The position numbers were made by a program, and so were the translations under genes. The notes beneath the pieces were generated by a model. It was not told where the DNA came from. It did no database searches and worked only from the letters and a program-made list of their open reading frames with translations. From Streptomyces tubercidicus (lineage in GTDB: Bacteria; Actinomycetota; Actinomycetes; Streptomycetales; Streptomycetaceae), in contig NZ_CP114205.1 in the NCBI RefSeq assembly GCF_027497495.1, positions 4,154,001 through 4,218,000 of the forward strand: a stretch of DNA of 64,000 bases, written 5' to 3'. The first letter of the stretch is position 1; each line of letters opens with the position of its first letter. Shown here piece by piece: positions 17,891-27,700 of the stretch.

Positions 17891-19048
17891 TCACTGTGTG
17901 GGGACCGAGTCCACCTCGGCCCGCTCGCGCGGTACCCCCTGCTCATCCGAACCGATGGTGCGCCGCAGCGCCTCATGGAGGGTGGTCGGGGTGAGGACGC
18001 CCAGGAACCGGTGGCCGTCCAGCACCGCGATCCATCCGGCATCGTGTTTGAGCATCTCGCTGAAGGCCGCTTTGAGAGTGCCGGTCACCGGTACCCATGC
18101 CTCCATCCGGCGGGCGTGGCCGGAGACCGTGCCTTCTCCGCCGGCCAGTTCCTCCGTGCCCACCCAGCCGTGCAGTGCGCCGTCCTCGTCGAGCACCACC
18201 GCCCAGCGGGCGCCCTCGGCCCGCAGCCGGGCCCTGGCCTCCGCGGCGGGTTCGCCGAGCCGGACGAACGGCGGGCGTTCGAGGTCGGCACGGTCGATAC
18301 CGGTGACCGAGAGCTGCTTCAACGCCCGGTCGGTGCCGACGAATTCGGCGACATAAGGGGTGGCGGGGGCGCCGAGGACGCTCGCGGGGGTGTCGTACTG
18401 CTCGATCCGGCCGGCTCCGTAGACCGCGATCCGGTCGCCGAGCCGGATGGCCTCCTCGATGTCATGGGTGACCAGCAGCACCGTCTTGTGCAGAGTGGCC
18501 TGCAGCCGCAGAAACTCCTTCTGCAGCCGGTCACGGACCACCGGGTCGACCGCGCCGAACGGCTCATCCATCAACAGCACGGGCGGATCCGCGGCGAGCG
18601 CACGGGCCACCCCGACCCGCTGACGCTGGCCGCCGGAGAGCTGCTCGGGGTAGCGCGGGCCGTAGACGGCCGGGTCCAGGCCGACCAGATCCAGGAGTTC
18701 GGCGGCCCGCTCGCGGGCCCTGGCCTTCTTCCAGCCGGTCAGAAAGGGCACGGTGGCGGTGTTGTCGAGGACCGTGCGGTGCGGGAAGAGGCCGGTCTGC
18801 TGGATGACATAGCCGATCCCGCGGCGCAGGGTGACCGGGTCGACGCCGGCGATATCCGCACCGTCGACATAGATCCGCCCCTGCGTCGGGTCGATCAGCC
18901 GGTTGACCATCATCATGGTCGTCGTCTTGCCGCAGCCGGACGGCCCGACCAGCGTCACCAGCTCCCCCTCGCCGACCTCGAACGAGAGGCCGTCGACGGC
19001 CGTGGTCCCGTCGGGGTAGCGCTTGGTGACGGAGTCGAACCGGATCAT
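17891..19048 (-). CDS. Osmoprotectant ABC transporter ATPase with CBS pair
   Basis: This 385-residue protein is a ProV/OpuCA-type ATPase. It has Walker A GPSGCGKTT (about 36-44), signature LSGGQRQRVG, Walker B VLLMDEPFGAVD and switch His in VTHDIEEA. The C-terminal 150 residues form two CBS motifs, which sense ionic strength or adenine nucleotides in OpuA-like systems. It should power the permeases encoded convergently at 15.4-16.9 kb, so one transporter is split into two opposed units. ATG 19048 overlaps the stop of the response-regulator gene, implying co-translation. Confidence 0.9.
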   Translation of the reverse strand: MIRFDSVTKRYPDGTTAVDGLSFEVGEGELVTLVGPSGCGKTTTMMMVNRLIDPTQGRIYVDGADIAGVDPVTLRRGIGYVIQQTGLFPHRTVLDNTATVPFLTGWKKARARERAAELLDLVGLDPAVYGPRYPEQLSGGQRQRVGVARALAADPPVLLMDEPFGAVDPVVRDRLQKEFLRLQATLHKTVLLVTHDIEEAIRLGDRIAVYGAGRIEQYDTPASVLGAPATPYVAEFVGTDRALKQLSVTGIDRADLERPPFVRLGEPAAEARARLRAEGARWAVVLDEDGALHGWVGTEELAGGEGTVSGHARRMEAWVPVTGTLKAAFSEMLKHDAGWIAVLDGHRFLGVLTPTTLHEALRRTIGSDEQGVPRERAEVDSVPTQ

Positions 19049-19761
19049 TGCGCCATTGAATCCCGCGGCCCGTGACCGGACCCGTCATGCGGGCAATCGG
19101 GTGCCCCGTCGGTCATCCGGTACCCGGCGCCCGGCACGGCCTCGATCACCGGCGGGTCGCCGAGCTTGGCGCGCAGTGCGCCGAGGGTCACGCGTACGGC
19201 GTTGCCGCCGTAGCTGGTGTGCTCCTCCCACACCTCCTCGATCAGGTCGTCGCCGCTGACCACCGCGCCCTGTGCGCGCAGCAGCACTTCGAGCACCCCG
19301 AACTCCGTACGCGACAGCGCCAGCGGCCGGCCATCGCGTGCGGCCAGCCGCCGCGCGGTGTCGACGGTGACGCCGGCCCGCTCGATGACCTGCGGCACCG
19401 CGCGGCGGGCGGTCCGGCCCAGGGCCAGGACCCGGGTGAGCAACTCCTCGGGGACGACGGGCTTGGCCAGACAGCCGTCGGCGGGCGGTCCCGGGTCCGG
19501 CGTCCGGTCGTCCGGGCCGGACGCGGTGAGCAGCAACACCCGGGTCGGCAGCCCCTCTTCCGCCACATAGCGGCGCAGGGCGTCGCCGTGCGGTGCGGGC
19601 AGCCCGTCGTCCAGGACGAGCACGTCGTACCCGACGTGTCGCAGTCCGGCCAGTGCCGCACGCCCGTCGTGGGCGATGTCCACCACGATCGCGGCACCGC
19701 GCAGCTCCGCGGCGATCATGTCCGCGAGGCACTCCTCGTCCTCCACCACCAGAACGCGCAT
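19045..19761 (-). CDS. OmpR-type response regulator, orphan
   Basis: About 238 residues. The receiver domain (1-118) keeps the acidic pocket VVEDEE, the phosphorylatable Asp in VLVLDDGLP (about residue 51) and the Lys in CLAKP. A winged-helix DNA-binding domain (Trans_reg_C) follows with LSRTEFGVLEVLL and EEHTSYGGNAVRVTLGALRAKLG, ending in GAGYRM. No histidine kinase adjoins it. It overlaps the start of the osmoprotectant ATPase gene, so it probably controls, or is co-expressed with, osmolyte uptake. The last 20 residues are a hydrophilic tail not typical of the family. Confidence 0.88.
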   Translation of the reverse strand: MRVLVVEDEECLADMIAAELRGAAIVVDIAHDGRAALAGLRHVGYDVLVLDDGLPAPHGDALRRYVAEEGLPTRVLLLTASGPDDRTPDPGPPADGCLAKPVVPEELLTRVLALGRTARRAVPQVIERAGVTVDTARRLAARDGRPLALSRTEFGVLEVLLRAQGAVVSGDDLIEEVWEEHTSYGGNAVRVTLGALRAKLGDPPVIEAVPGAGYRMTDGAPDCPHDGSGHGPRDSMAQ

Positions 19762-19971
19762 GGCGTCATATGTACCCGAGGCGGACCTTCCGGAGGGCTG
19801 AACCCCGTGCCGTTCGGCCGTGTCATCTCGAACAGCGGCCGGACAGCCCCGGCCAGCGGGGCCGTACGAGTTGCTTCCGCCGCACCGCCTCTCCTCCTGC
19901 CGCCTCCGGCCCGGCCGACGTGCTTACGATCCACTTCGGCCACCGGTCGGAAGGTGGAAGGGAGCGCCACG

Positions 19972-20913
19972 ATGAGAGCCGTAGCAGTCAGCGCCTTCGG
20001 TGAACAGCCTCAGCTCATGGAGCTGCCGCAGCCCGAACCAGGGCCCGGTGAGGTCCTGGTGCGGCTGTCCGCCGCCGGACTCAACCCCGTCGACTGGAAG
20101 CTCGCCGACGGGATGTTCGGCGATGCCGTGCCGGCCGTGTTCCCCCTCGTCCTGGGATCGGACGGAGCGGGCGAGGTGCTCGCCATCGGCAGCGGGGTGC
20201 GGCGGTTCACCATCGGCGACGCGGTGTTCGGCCAGTTCCAGCGGCCGGATCAGGGCGGCGGTTCGTACTGCGAACTCGCCGTCACCGGTGAGGACCGCAT
20301 CGCGCACGCCGCCCGCAGCGTCACCTACGCCACCTCCGCGGCGCTCCCGACGGCCGGTATGACCGCGTACAACCTGGTCGAGGAGACCCGGATCACGGAA
20401 GGCAGAACGGTGCTGATCGTCGGCGCGACCGGCGGCGTCGGCACCTTTGTCACCCAGCTTGCGGCCGGCCGCGGCGCCGAGGTGATCGCCACCGCGCGCC
20501 CGGCCAAGGCCGAGCTGATGCGCACGCTGGGCGCCGCCGAGACCGTCGACCACACCGTGGGCCCGATCGCCGACCAGGTCCTCGCGAACCATCCGGGCGG
20601 TGTCGATGTGCTGATCGATATGACCAGCGGGCCCACCGAGTTCGCCGAACTGACCCGGACCGTACGCGACGGGGGGACCGCCGTCTCGCTGATCGGTTCG
20701 GCCGACGCGGACGAGCTCACCGAGCACAATCTGCGCGGCTTCAACTTCGTCAACCGCCCCTCCCCGCAGCTGCTGGAGATCCTCGCCGGACATGTCGACG
20801 CGGGCCGTCTGACGGTCCTCGTGGGCCGTGAGGTCTCCCTGGAAGAGGCGCCGGAGGCCCTGGCGACCAGCCGCACCGGCCGGGCGCAGGGGAAGACCGT
20901 ACTGGCGATCTGA
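19972..20913 (+). CDS. NADP-dependent quinone oxidoreductase-like alcohol dehydrogenase
   Basis: About 313 residues of the medium-chain dehydrogenase/reductase superfamily, zinc-free quinone oxidoreductase branch. The N-terminal GroES-like domain contains GLNPVDWKLADGMF and GSDGAGEVLAIG. The Rossmann fold has the nucleotide motif VGATGGVGTF at about residue 148, and the zinc ligands of true alcohol dehydrogenases are absent. It should reduce quinones or enones with NADPH in the cytoplasm. ATG 19972 has GGGAGC upstream. It is divergent from the response regulator and stands alone. Confidence 0.88.
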   Translation: MRAVAVSAFGEQPQLMELPQPEPGPGEVLVRLSAAGLNPVDWKLADGMFGDAVPAVFPLVLGSDGAGEVLAIGSGVRRFTIGDAVFGQFQRPDQGGGSYCELAVTGEDRIAHAARSVTYATSAALPTAGMTAYNLVEETRITEGRTVLIVGATGGVGTFVTQLAAGRGAEVIATARPAKAELMRTLGAAETVDHTVGPIADQVLANHPGGVDVLIDMTSGPTEFAELTRTVRDGGTAVSLIGSADADELTEHNLRGFNFVNRPSPQLLEILAGHVDAGRLTVLVGREVSLEEAPEALATSRTGRAQGKTVLAI

Positions 20914-20966
20914 GCGGCGGTCAGCGGTCAGCGGCCGGTGGTTCAGCGGTCAGCGGTTCAGCGGCC
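20914..20966. repeat. Short imperfect direct repeats of GCGGTCAGCGG
   Basis: The gap between two convergent genes contains at least four copies of (G)GTTCAGCGG or GGTCAGCGG, with GCGGCCGGTG twice. These may be slippage products; no function is evident. Confidence 0.6.
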
Positions 20967-21956
20967 GGTGCCGGTGCGGGCGGCGAGTCGGCGGGCGCGC
21001 AGGGCCCGGACCGCCGACGGCCCCGCCGCGGCCAGCGCCGCGGTCAGTGTCCCCGCGCCGATCAGCAGCCAGACCCCGGTGCGCAGCGGTCCGGTGAGGG
21101 CGTCGGCGTAGGCGCCCGCGGCCGGGCGGGAGACCATGGCGGGCAGCGCGTCCAGCGTGCGGCTGCGGGCCAGTGCCAGCGCCGCGGCCAGCAGGCCGGC
21201 CGCCGCCGCGCAGCTCAGCCCCGCCCAGATCAGCGCCCGCCGACGGCGCCGTGCCAGCAGCAGCCCGCCGGTCAGACACACCGCCGCGGTCGGCGGCAGC
21301 AGCAGCGCCCCGGTGCGGACGACCTCGTAGACGGTCCGGATCCGTGGCACGTCCGGCGCCTTCAGCAGCACGACCTCGACCCCGGCCCGCGGCACCCGCC
21401 GGAGCAGATCGAGTCCCATGCCGTTGTGGGACAGCTGACGCCTGACCCGTTCCACGACCGGGGTGAGATCCAGGGTGACCGCGGACCGGCCGGACGCGGC
21501 CAGCCGGCCGTCCAGCGTCCGGTGGGCGGTCCGGTGCACCCCGTTCCACACGGCGGGAAATCCGCGGCCGGTGACGACCTGCCGCACCTGCTTGGCCACG
21601 AACTGGCGGATGCCGCGGGTGAAGTGGCGGCGCACCGCGGGACGCTCGGCGCGCGGTACGGCCTTCAGCAGCCCGTCGAGCCGGATGTGCGCCATCACGC
21701 CGTCGGTCACATCGTCCACGACCGCCTCCTGAACGGCGGTGTTCCCGGCCAGCGGCGCCACCGCCGCCACATAGCGGTCGGTCTCGGTCAGCTCGGCCCG
21801 CGCCCAGAGCGCGGCCAGGCCCAGCGGCAGCAGCAACGCCCCGACCAGCAGCAACACCCCGCCGGCCAGCCCCCGTACGCGCCAACGCGGCCCGTGCGGA
21901 GACCGTCTCCCCGCCGTCACCCGCCCGCCCGGACGTACGGGTGCGCTCGCTGACAT
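20958..21956 (-). CDS. Membrane protein of unknown function, four helices
   Basis: This 332-residue protein is predicted to have one N-terminal membrane helix (about 28-50: LAGGVLLLVGALLLPLGLAA), an external domain of about 150 residues, and three C-terminal helices ending at about 310. The external part contains TDRYVAAVAPLAGN, a segment seen in many uncharacterised actinobacterial membrane proteins, and TVTLDLTPVVE-like repeats. A Pro/Arg-rich cytoplasmic N-terminus and Arg-rich C-terminus flank it. I cannot name a function. It is convergent with the oxidoreductase gene. Confidence 0.75.
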   Translation of the reverse strand: MSASAPVRPGGRVTAGRRSPHGPRWRVRGLAGGVLLLVGALLLPLGLAALWARAELTETDRYVAAVAPLAGNTAVQEAVVDDVTDGVMAHIRLDGLLKAVPRAERPAVRRHFTRGIRQFVAKQVRQVVTGRGFPAVWNGVHRTAHRTLDGRLAASGRSAVTLDLTPVVERVRRQLSHNGMGLDLLRRVPRAGVEVVLLKAPDVPRIRTVYEVVRTGALLLPPTAAVCLTGGLLLARRRRRALIWAGLSCAAAAGLLAAALALARSRTLDALPAMVSRPAAGAYADALTGPLRTGVWLLIGAGTLTAALAAAGPSAVRALRARRLAARTGTGR

Positions 21957-22141
21957 CGCGTCCGGTCCCTTCCTGCACGGCGACGGGGGCGCATCCCGGG
22001 GACCGGCCGGGCCGGAGGAGTTCCGCAGGACGCGCTACGGCCACCTTCCAGGCAAATGGGAACCGCCGCCGCCCGCGAGCGGGGCCGGTGCCAATGGGTG
22101 ACCGGGCCCCCGCCGCCGGCCCCGGCCCGCCGGCCCCGGCC

Positions 22142-22762
22142 TCAGCCCGCCCGTGCGACGCGTCGCCGCCGCCGGACCGCCCGCACCACCCCCGGCCCGA
22201 GCAGCGCGGTGGCCACGGCGGCCACCGCCCAGCCCGCCCAGCCGCCGCCCCCGCCCGCGCTCTCCGGGGCGGCGTCCGGCAGGTCGTCGAGATCGCCCGA
22301 GCAGGCCGTGGGCGCGTAGGAGTCGCCGACGTAGACACAGACCGTGGCAGCCGCGCGCCGTGTACCGGGAGCGGCGGAGGCGCCGGAGACCGAGAGGTCG
22401 GTACGGCCGCCGAGCACGGCCCTGGCGGTGAAGACCTGGATGTCGTGCGCGGGCAGATCGGCGCGCCAGATCGCCTTCTGCTCGCCCACACCGCGCCCTT
22501 CGACGGTGCCGCCGGGCGCGGTCACCGAGGTCGTGGTGGCCGGCATCCGCTGTTCGATCCGGGCGCCGTGGACCTCCGAGGCGCCCAGGTTGTGCACGGT
22601 GATGCGGTAGTCGAGCCGTTTGCCGGACTCGGAGTCGTCGGCGCCGTCGGTCACCGCCACCGTGACCGAGACGGCGGGCGGTGCCTTCGGGGCGTACGCG
22701 GCAGCGGAGGGTCCGGGGAGCGTGGCGGCGCACAGCAGCGCGCAGACAACGGCGGTTCTCAT
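22142..22762 (-). CDS. Secreted DUF11-like protein with C-terminal anchor
   Basis: About 206 residues. A signal peptide (MRTAVVCALLCAATLPGPSAAA) is followed by a beta-sandwich stretch resembling the DUF11 repeat found in surface proteins (DYRITVHNLGASEVHGARIEQRMP). The C-terminus has a Gly-rich spacer, a hydrophobic helix (GWAGWAVAAVATALLGPGVV) and an Arg-rich tail, the layout of sortase substrates. However, the only preceding candidate, LPDAA, is not a proper LPxTG or LAxTG motif, so it may simply be a membrane anchor. ATG 22762 starts the signal peptide. Function is unknown. Confidence 0.75.
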   Translation of the reverse strand: MRTAVVCALLCAATLPGPSAAAYAPKAPPAVSVTVAVTDGADDSESGKRLDYRITVHNLGASEVHGARIEQRMPATTTSVTAPGGTVEGRGVGEQKAIWRADLPAHDIQVFTARAVLGGRTDLSVSGASAAPGTRRAAATVCVYVGDSYAPTACSGDLDDLPDAAPESAGGGGGWAGWAVAAVATALLGPGVVRAVRRRRRVARAG

Positions 22763-22869
22763 GCCGTCATCCGAGCATCGCGGCCGCCCCCACCGGCGGC
22801 AGGCGGCCCCCACCCGGCCCGGGTTCACCCGAGTGAGGGGATGAGGCGCCGCGCGCAGGCTCCGGACGT

Positions 22870-23895
22870 TCAGTGCCGGTGCGGCCCCTGCCGGTGCACC
22901 GGACCATGGGCGTCCTCGCAGTGGCCGGCCTGCTGCTCGGGGTCGGAGCCGGGGCCGGGCCGCGGACTCAGCGTCAGCAGTTGATCGGGCGCGCCCTGTT
23001 CGCCGACATGATCGACCTGGAGGGTGGCGTGGGTGATGCCGTACTCCCCGCTCAGCAGCTCCTGCAGACTGCGGCGGACCTTGTGGCAGTCGCCGCCCGG
23101 CGCCACCAGGATGTGCGCCGACAGCGCCGGCTGCCCGGAGGTGATCTGCCAGATGTGCAGATCGTGCACCTCGACGACCTCGTCCGCGGCGACCAGATGG
23201 TCGCCCAGCGCGTCCGGGTCGATGCCGGCCGGCGCGGCCTCCATGAAGATCCGGCCGGACTCCCGCACCAGCCCCGTACCGGCCCGCAGCATCAGCGCGA
23301 CGACCACCAGCGAGGCGATCGCGTCCGCCCGCTCGTAGCCCGTCGTCAGCACGATCAGACCGGCGACCGCGGTGGCGACGAACCCGAACAGGTCGGTGAG
23401 GATGTGCTGGTAGGCGCCCTCGATGTTCAGGCTGGAGCGGTTGGCCCGGGACAGCAGCCAGGTGCAGATCAGATTGACCACGATCCCGGCCAGCGCGGTG
23501 ATCAGCACCAGCCCGCCGGTCACCTTCGGCGGCGAGATCAGCCGCTCGACCGCCTCGTACGCCAGCCAGACCGACAGCAGCAGCAACGTGATGCCGTTGG
23601 CCTGCGCGGAGAGGATCTCGGCGCGCTTGAGCCCGTAGGTGTATCCACCGCGGGCCGGCCGGGCGGCCAGCCGCATCGCGATAAGGGCCAGGACGATCGA
23701 GACGGCGTCGGTGAGCATATGGGCGGCGTCCGAGATCAGCGCCAGGGACTGCGCCACCACACCGATGACGACCTCGACCGCCATGTACGCGGTGAGCAGG
23801 ATCAGCGCGGCCCGCAGCCAGCGCCGGTCCGCGTCCGGCGAGACACCGTGCGTATGGCTGTGGCCGTGCCCGTGGCTATGGGCGTGCTCGCTCAT
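22870..23895 (-). CDS. CDF-family zinc/cobalt exporter (CzcD-like)
   Basis: About 341 residues. This cation diffusion facilitator exports divalent metal in exchange for protons. It begins with a His-rich cytoplasmic arm (SEHAHSHGHGHSHTHG) and has six membrane helices. Metal-site motifs are SLALISDAAHMLTDA in helix 2 and YQHILTDLFG in helix 5. The cytoplasmic dimerisation domain has VEVHDLHIWQITSG and ITHATLQVDH. A second His-rich tail closes the protein. ATG 23895 has AGGAAGGAG upstream. Zinc is the most likely substrate from the HD-HD sites. Confidence 0.92.
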   Translation of the reverse strand: MSEHAHSHGHGHSHTHGVSPDADRRWLRAALILLTAYMAVEVVIGVVAQSLALISDAAHMLTDAVSIVLALIAMRLAARPARGGYTYGLKRAEILSAQANGITLLLLSVWLAYEAVERLISPPKVTGGLVLITALAGIVVNLICTWLLSRANRSSLNIEGAYQHILTDLFGFVATAVAGLIVLTTGYERADAIASLVVVALMLRAGTGLVRESGRIFMEAAPAGIDPDALGDHLVAADEVVEVHDLHIWQITSGQPALSAHILVAPGGDCHKVRRSLQELLSGEYGITHATLQVDHVGEQGAPDQLLTLSPRPGPGSDPEQQAGHCEDAHGPVHRQGPHRH

Positions 23896-24121
23896 CGGCG
23901 CGCTCCTTCCTGGCTCCTCGCTGCGAAGCAAACCGCACTTCGGCGAAAGATCCAAAGGCTGCACCGGTGACCGTTGTCATTACCGTCGAACGGGCGATCG
24001 TGCCTGGTCAGAGCGGTGCGCAGGAGGGCGGGAGCGGAAGCGGGAATCGGAGTTCGGTCATCCGCTCCCGGCTGGCGCGGTGAGCCGCCACAGCTCCTCC
24101 TGCCGGGTAGCATCCGGCGCC

Positions 24122-24394
24122 ATGAGCAACGCTACGGCGGAGACCCGGCGGCCCGCACCCGGCACGGGACAGCTTCTGGCGCCGCTCGGCCTGCTGGCCG
24201 CCGTCGCCATCCTGTCCACCCACCACGACGGTCTCCCGTTCTGGCTGGGCGCCCTGACCGGCACCGTCTCCGTCCTCGGCTACCTGGCCTGTTTCGACTC
24301 CCCGCGCGGCATCTGGCAGTGGCTGCCGGCGCTGGTGGGTTTCTGCGCGGCGTTCCTGTTCGCGGGGCAGTTCCTGATGGCTCTGCCGGCCTGA
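24122..24394 (+). CDS. Small three-helix membrane protein
   Basis: About 90 residues with a hydrophilic N-terminus (15 residues) and three hydrophobic segments: LLAPLGLLAAVAILST, WLGALTGTVSVLGYLACF and WLPALVGFCAAFLFAGQF. Codon use is typical of the neighbours. I recognise no family. It is divergent from the CDF exporter and may share its promoter region. Confidence 0.65.
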   Translation: MSNATAETRRPAPGTGQLLAPLGLLAAVAILSTHHDGLPFWLGALTGTVSVLGYLACFDSPRGIWQWLPALVGFCAAFLFAGQFLMALPA

Positions 24395-24442
24395 GGGCGT
24401 GCGGCCGCCCGGAGGTGACGGCCGCACCCTGGCGGCGGCGTG

Positions 24443-24640
24443 TCAGCCGCGGGGGGCGACGGTGGGGATACAGATCCCCTCGGCACTGTCCCTGGTGACG
24501 CCGGCCGCGGCTATGGACCGCTGGGGCGTCGCCTGCTGGGCTGCCGCGGGGCCGGCGGCCAGGACCTGCAGACTCATGATCGCCACCGCGCCTGCCGCAA
24601 TCGCTGTCGCGGCACCGGTGTCTTTGGCATAGCGGGTCAA
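24443..24640 (-). CDS. Candidate small secreted peptide
   Basis: A 65-residue frame with a TTG start preceded by a strong AGGAAG at good spacing. Residues 1-35 form a signal peptide (short basic start, hydrophobic core ATAIAAGAVAIMSLQVLAAG, AxA-type site at AAA-QQ). The mature part would be only about 30 residues, QQATPQRSIAAAG followed by a tail with a single Cys. It lies just downstream of, and in the same direction as, the large SARP/NB-ARC/TPR regulator, so the two could be co-transcribed across a 108-base gap. No family is recognised. Confidence 0.5.
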   Translation of the reverse strand: MTRYAKDTGAATAIAAGAVAIMSLQVLAAGPAAAQQATPQRSIAAAGVTRDSAEGICIPTVAPRG

Positions 24641-24748
24641 TTTTCACTTCCTCGTCGCTGAGGCTGGCGGGAGGAAGGATTCGATCATGGGCTGTGAGTG
24701 TTTAGCAACTTTCATGAATATGCGCAAAGGGTGGGTGCTGAAACCGCC

Positions 24749-27700
24749 TCAGGAGGTGCGCCGGCCACTCCGCTGTGACGGCCCTGATTCGTCGATAGAG
24801 GCGATCCGCTCGGCAATCCTGGAAGCATCCGGGAGTCCCGCGGACTGGAATATGCCAAAAGCATATTCCAGCAGCATCCGAGCCGCCTCGGGGGTGCCCT
24901 CCTGGAGGCGGACTTCGGCGAGGGCGCACATTGCGTGCGCCTTCTGTTCCGGTGCCTGGATTCGTTCGGCGAGGGCGATCGCCATCTCCAGGTGGCCGCT
25001 CGCGGGGCCCGGGTCGCCCAGTGCGGCCTCCGCGGCGCCGAGTCGGTGCAGGGCCTCGGCTTCCTCATGGGCGGCGCCGATCTCGCGGGCGAGCTCCAGG
25101 GCCCTGCCGTGCTGTGCGGCCGCCTCGCGGTAGCGGCCGAGACGGTGCTGGGCCAGGCCCAGGCCGATCAATGCGTTGGCCTCGTTCCGCCGGTCGCCGA
25201 GGCGGCGGAAAGTGAAAAGGCATTCCTGGTACATATCCATGCCGCAGGTGATGTCATGGGGCTCGGACGAGGCGATGAGGAGTCCGGCGAGATTCGCCTG
25301 GGCGGTGATCTGGTCGGCGAGACTTCCGAGGGATGTGGCGATCTCAAGAGATTCCTCGTAATGACACCGCGCGGTGTCTTTATTTCCCATGCGCATATGC
25401 AAATCACCGAGGTTGTTGAAGCACCTTCCGGTGCTGAGGAGATCGCCGGTCAGCCGGAAGTTCTTTATGGCCTGGGTGAAATGCTTCAGGGCGTCCTGGT
25501 GCTCACCCTGATAAAGCAGGGAAATGGCGAGGTTGTTTTCGCAGCGGGCCCGTGCCCACAGGTCACCGGAGCGGATGTGGAGCGGGAGGAGCTCCCGGTA
25601 GAGGGTGATCGCTTCCTGGTAGCGCCCCAGGTGCCACTGCAGGATTCCCAGGGTCCGCAGGGCCTCGGCCTCCGCGTCCGTGAAGCCCGCGGCACGGGCC
25701 AGGCCGAGCGCCTGCCGTGCGGCCGCCTCGGCCTGCGGGTAGCGCGAGGTGTTCGCGTGGGTCGTGCCGAGATCGAGCAGCGCCACACACAGGGCGTGCC
25801 GCTCGCCCGTCTGCTGCCAGTGCTCCACGGCATGTCGCTGCATACGGTCGGCGTCCGCCCAGTGGCAGTCGGCGTCCAGGAAGCCGGCCAGGACATGGCT
25901 CAGCAGCGCGGCGCTGCCTGGCCTGCCGTGGGTACGGGCGTGCCGCTCGGCGGTCAGGAGATTGGAGCGCTCGACCGTGAGCCACTCTTTCGCCTCGTCC
26001 GTGTGCCGCAGGGCGGGCAGCGCCGCCGGGGCCGCGGTGTCCGGCGACGGCAGCCGGATACGACGGGGGTACAGCAGCCGGTCGGCCGCGTCGGCCGCGT
26101 ACAGATAGAAGTCCACCAGCCGGTCCAGGGCCCTGGTGCGTTCCTCCTCGGTGTCCTCGGCGGAGGCCAGCGCGCGGGCGTACTCGCCCAGCAGATCGTG
26201 GAAGCGGTAGCGGTGCGGGCTGGGCTCCTGGAGGAGGTGGCAGTGCAGCAGGGTCTCCAGGAGCCGTTCGGTCTCCTCCAAGGGACGGTTCACCAGCGCC
26301 GCTGCCGCGTGCGGGCCGAATTCCGCCCCGAGGTGCAGCGCGAGCAGCCGGAAGACGGTCCGTTGTGTTGTGGTCAGGGTCCGGTACGACATCTCGAACG
26401 CGCGCGCTATCTCCGAGGATCCGTCGCGCAGTTCGCCCAGCCGTCCCGGTCCCCGGGAGAGCTGATCGCGGAGGGTGGCCAGCGTCCAGGACGGCCGGGC
26501 GTTGAACCTGTTGGCCGCCAGTTCGATGGCCAGCGGTAAGTAGCCGCACTGACGGACGATATGGCGGACCGTGGTGTCGTCCCGGGTGCGCTCCTCGCCC
26601 GCGAAGCTCCGGAAGAGCGAGGTCGCGTCGTCCGGCGGCAGCACATCGAGGGCCAGCCAGTGCGCGCCCGGCAGACCGGCCAGATGACGGCGGCTGGTGA
26701 TGATGACGAGGGACGCGGAGCCGCTGTCGGGGAGCAGCGGACGGATCTGCTCGGTGCCGGCGGCATCGTCCAGGACGACGACCGTCCGCTTCTCCGTCAG
26801 CAGGGTCCGCCACAGCGTGGTGCGTTCCTCCAGCTCGCCGGGGATGGCGTCGGGTGCGGTGCCCAGCAGCCGGAGGAGGGTGGCCAGGGCGGCGCCCGCG
26901 GGCAGCGGATCCTGCACCCGGGCGTGGGCGCGCAGATCGAGGTAGAGCTGGCCGTCGGGGAACCGCGTGCCGAGCCGGTCGGCGGCGTTGACCGCGACCG
27001 CCGTCTTGCCGACTCCGGCCATCCCGGAGATCGCCTCCAGGGCGATGACGGCGGGCGGCGAACGGTCCGCGTGGCCCGCCCCGGCCCCCGCGGCCTCGGT
27101 CACCGCCGCGCAGAGCCGGCGCATCTCCGTACGGCGGCCGACCAGGGAGGTGTGCCGGGGCAGGTTCCGCGGGGCGGTGGGGGCCGGTTCGTCGTGCCGG
27201 CACCGGCTCGCGGGGTACGGGATCAGCTCGGTCAGCGGGGTCCGGCGCAGAATCTGCTGATGAACCCGGGTCAGCTGCTCGCTGGGATCGGCACCGAGAT
27301 CCTGGCGCAGCCGGCGCCGCGCGTCCTGATAGACCCGTAAGGCATCGGCATGCCGCCCGCTGCCGTAGTAGGCCAGCATGAGGTATTCCAACAGCATCTC
27401 GTCATGCGGGTGTTGGGAGATGAGCGAGGACAGCGGGCCGAGCGCCTCGTGGAAGCGGCGCAGCCGGAGTTCCGCCGCGATCCGGGACGTGGCGGCGCCC
27501 AGCCGCTCCTCCGCCAGCCGGGCCCGGGTCTGCTCCGGCCAGATACCGGGGAGGCCGGCCAGGGCTTCCTCTTCCCACAGGGTCTCCGCCTCGTGGAGCA
27601 GCGCGGCCGCGGCGGAGTAGTTGCCCGCGTGGGACTGGGACTGCGCCTGTGTGGTCAGCTTCCTGAACCGGTGCCAGTCGACGTGCTCCGGCGCGATCGC

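Noticed and set aside
22142..22300. Sortase substrate motif in the DUF11-like protein
   Set aside because: The tail layout fits, but LPDAA is not LPxTG or LAxTG, so only a membrane anchor is supported.
23941..24000. Possible zinc-repressor box before the CDF exporter
   Set aside because: A TGACCGTTGTCATTACC-like text is present but lacks the dyad symmetry of a Zur site.
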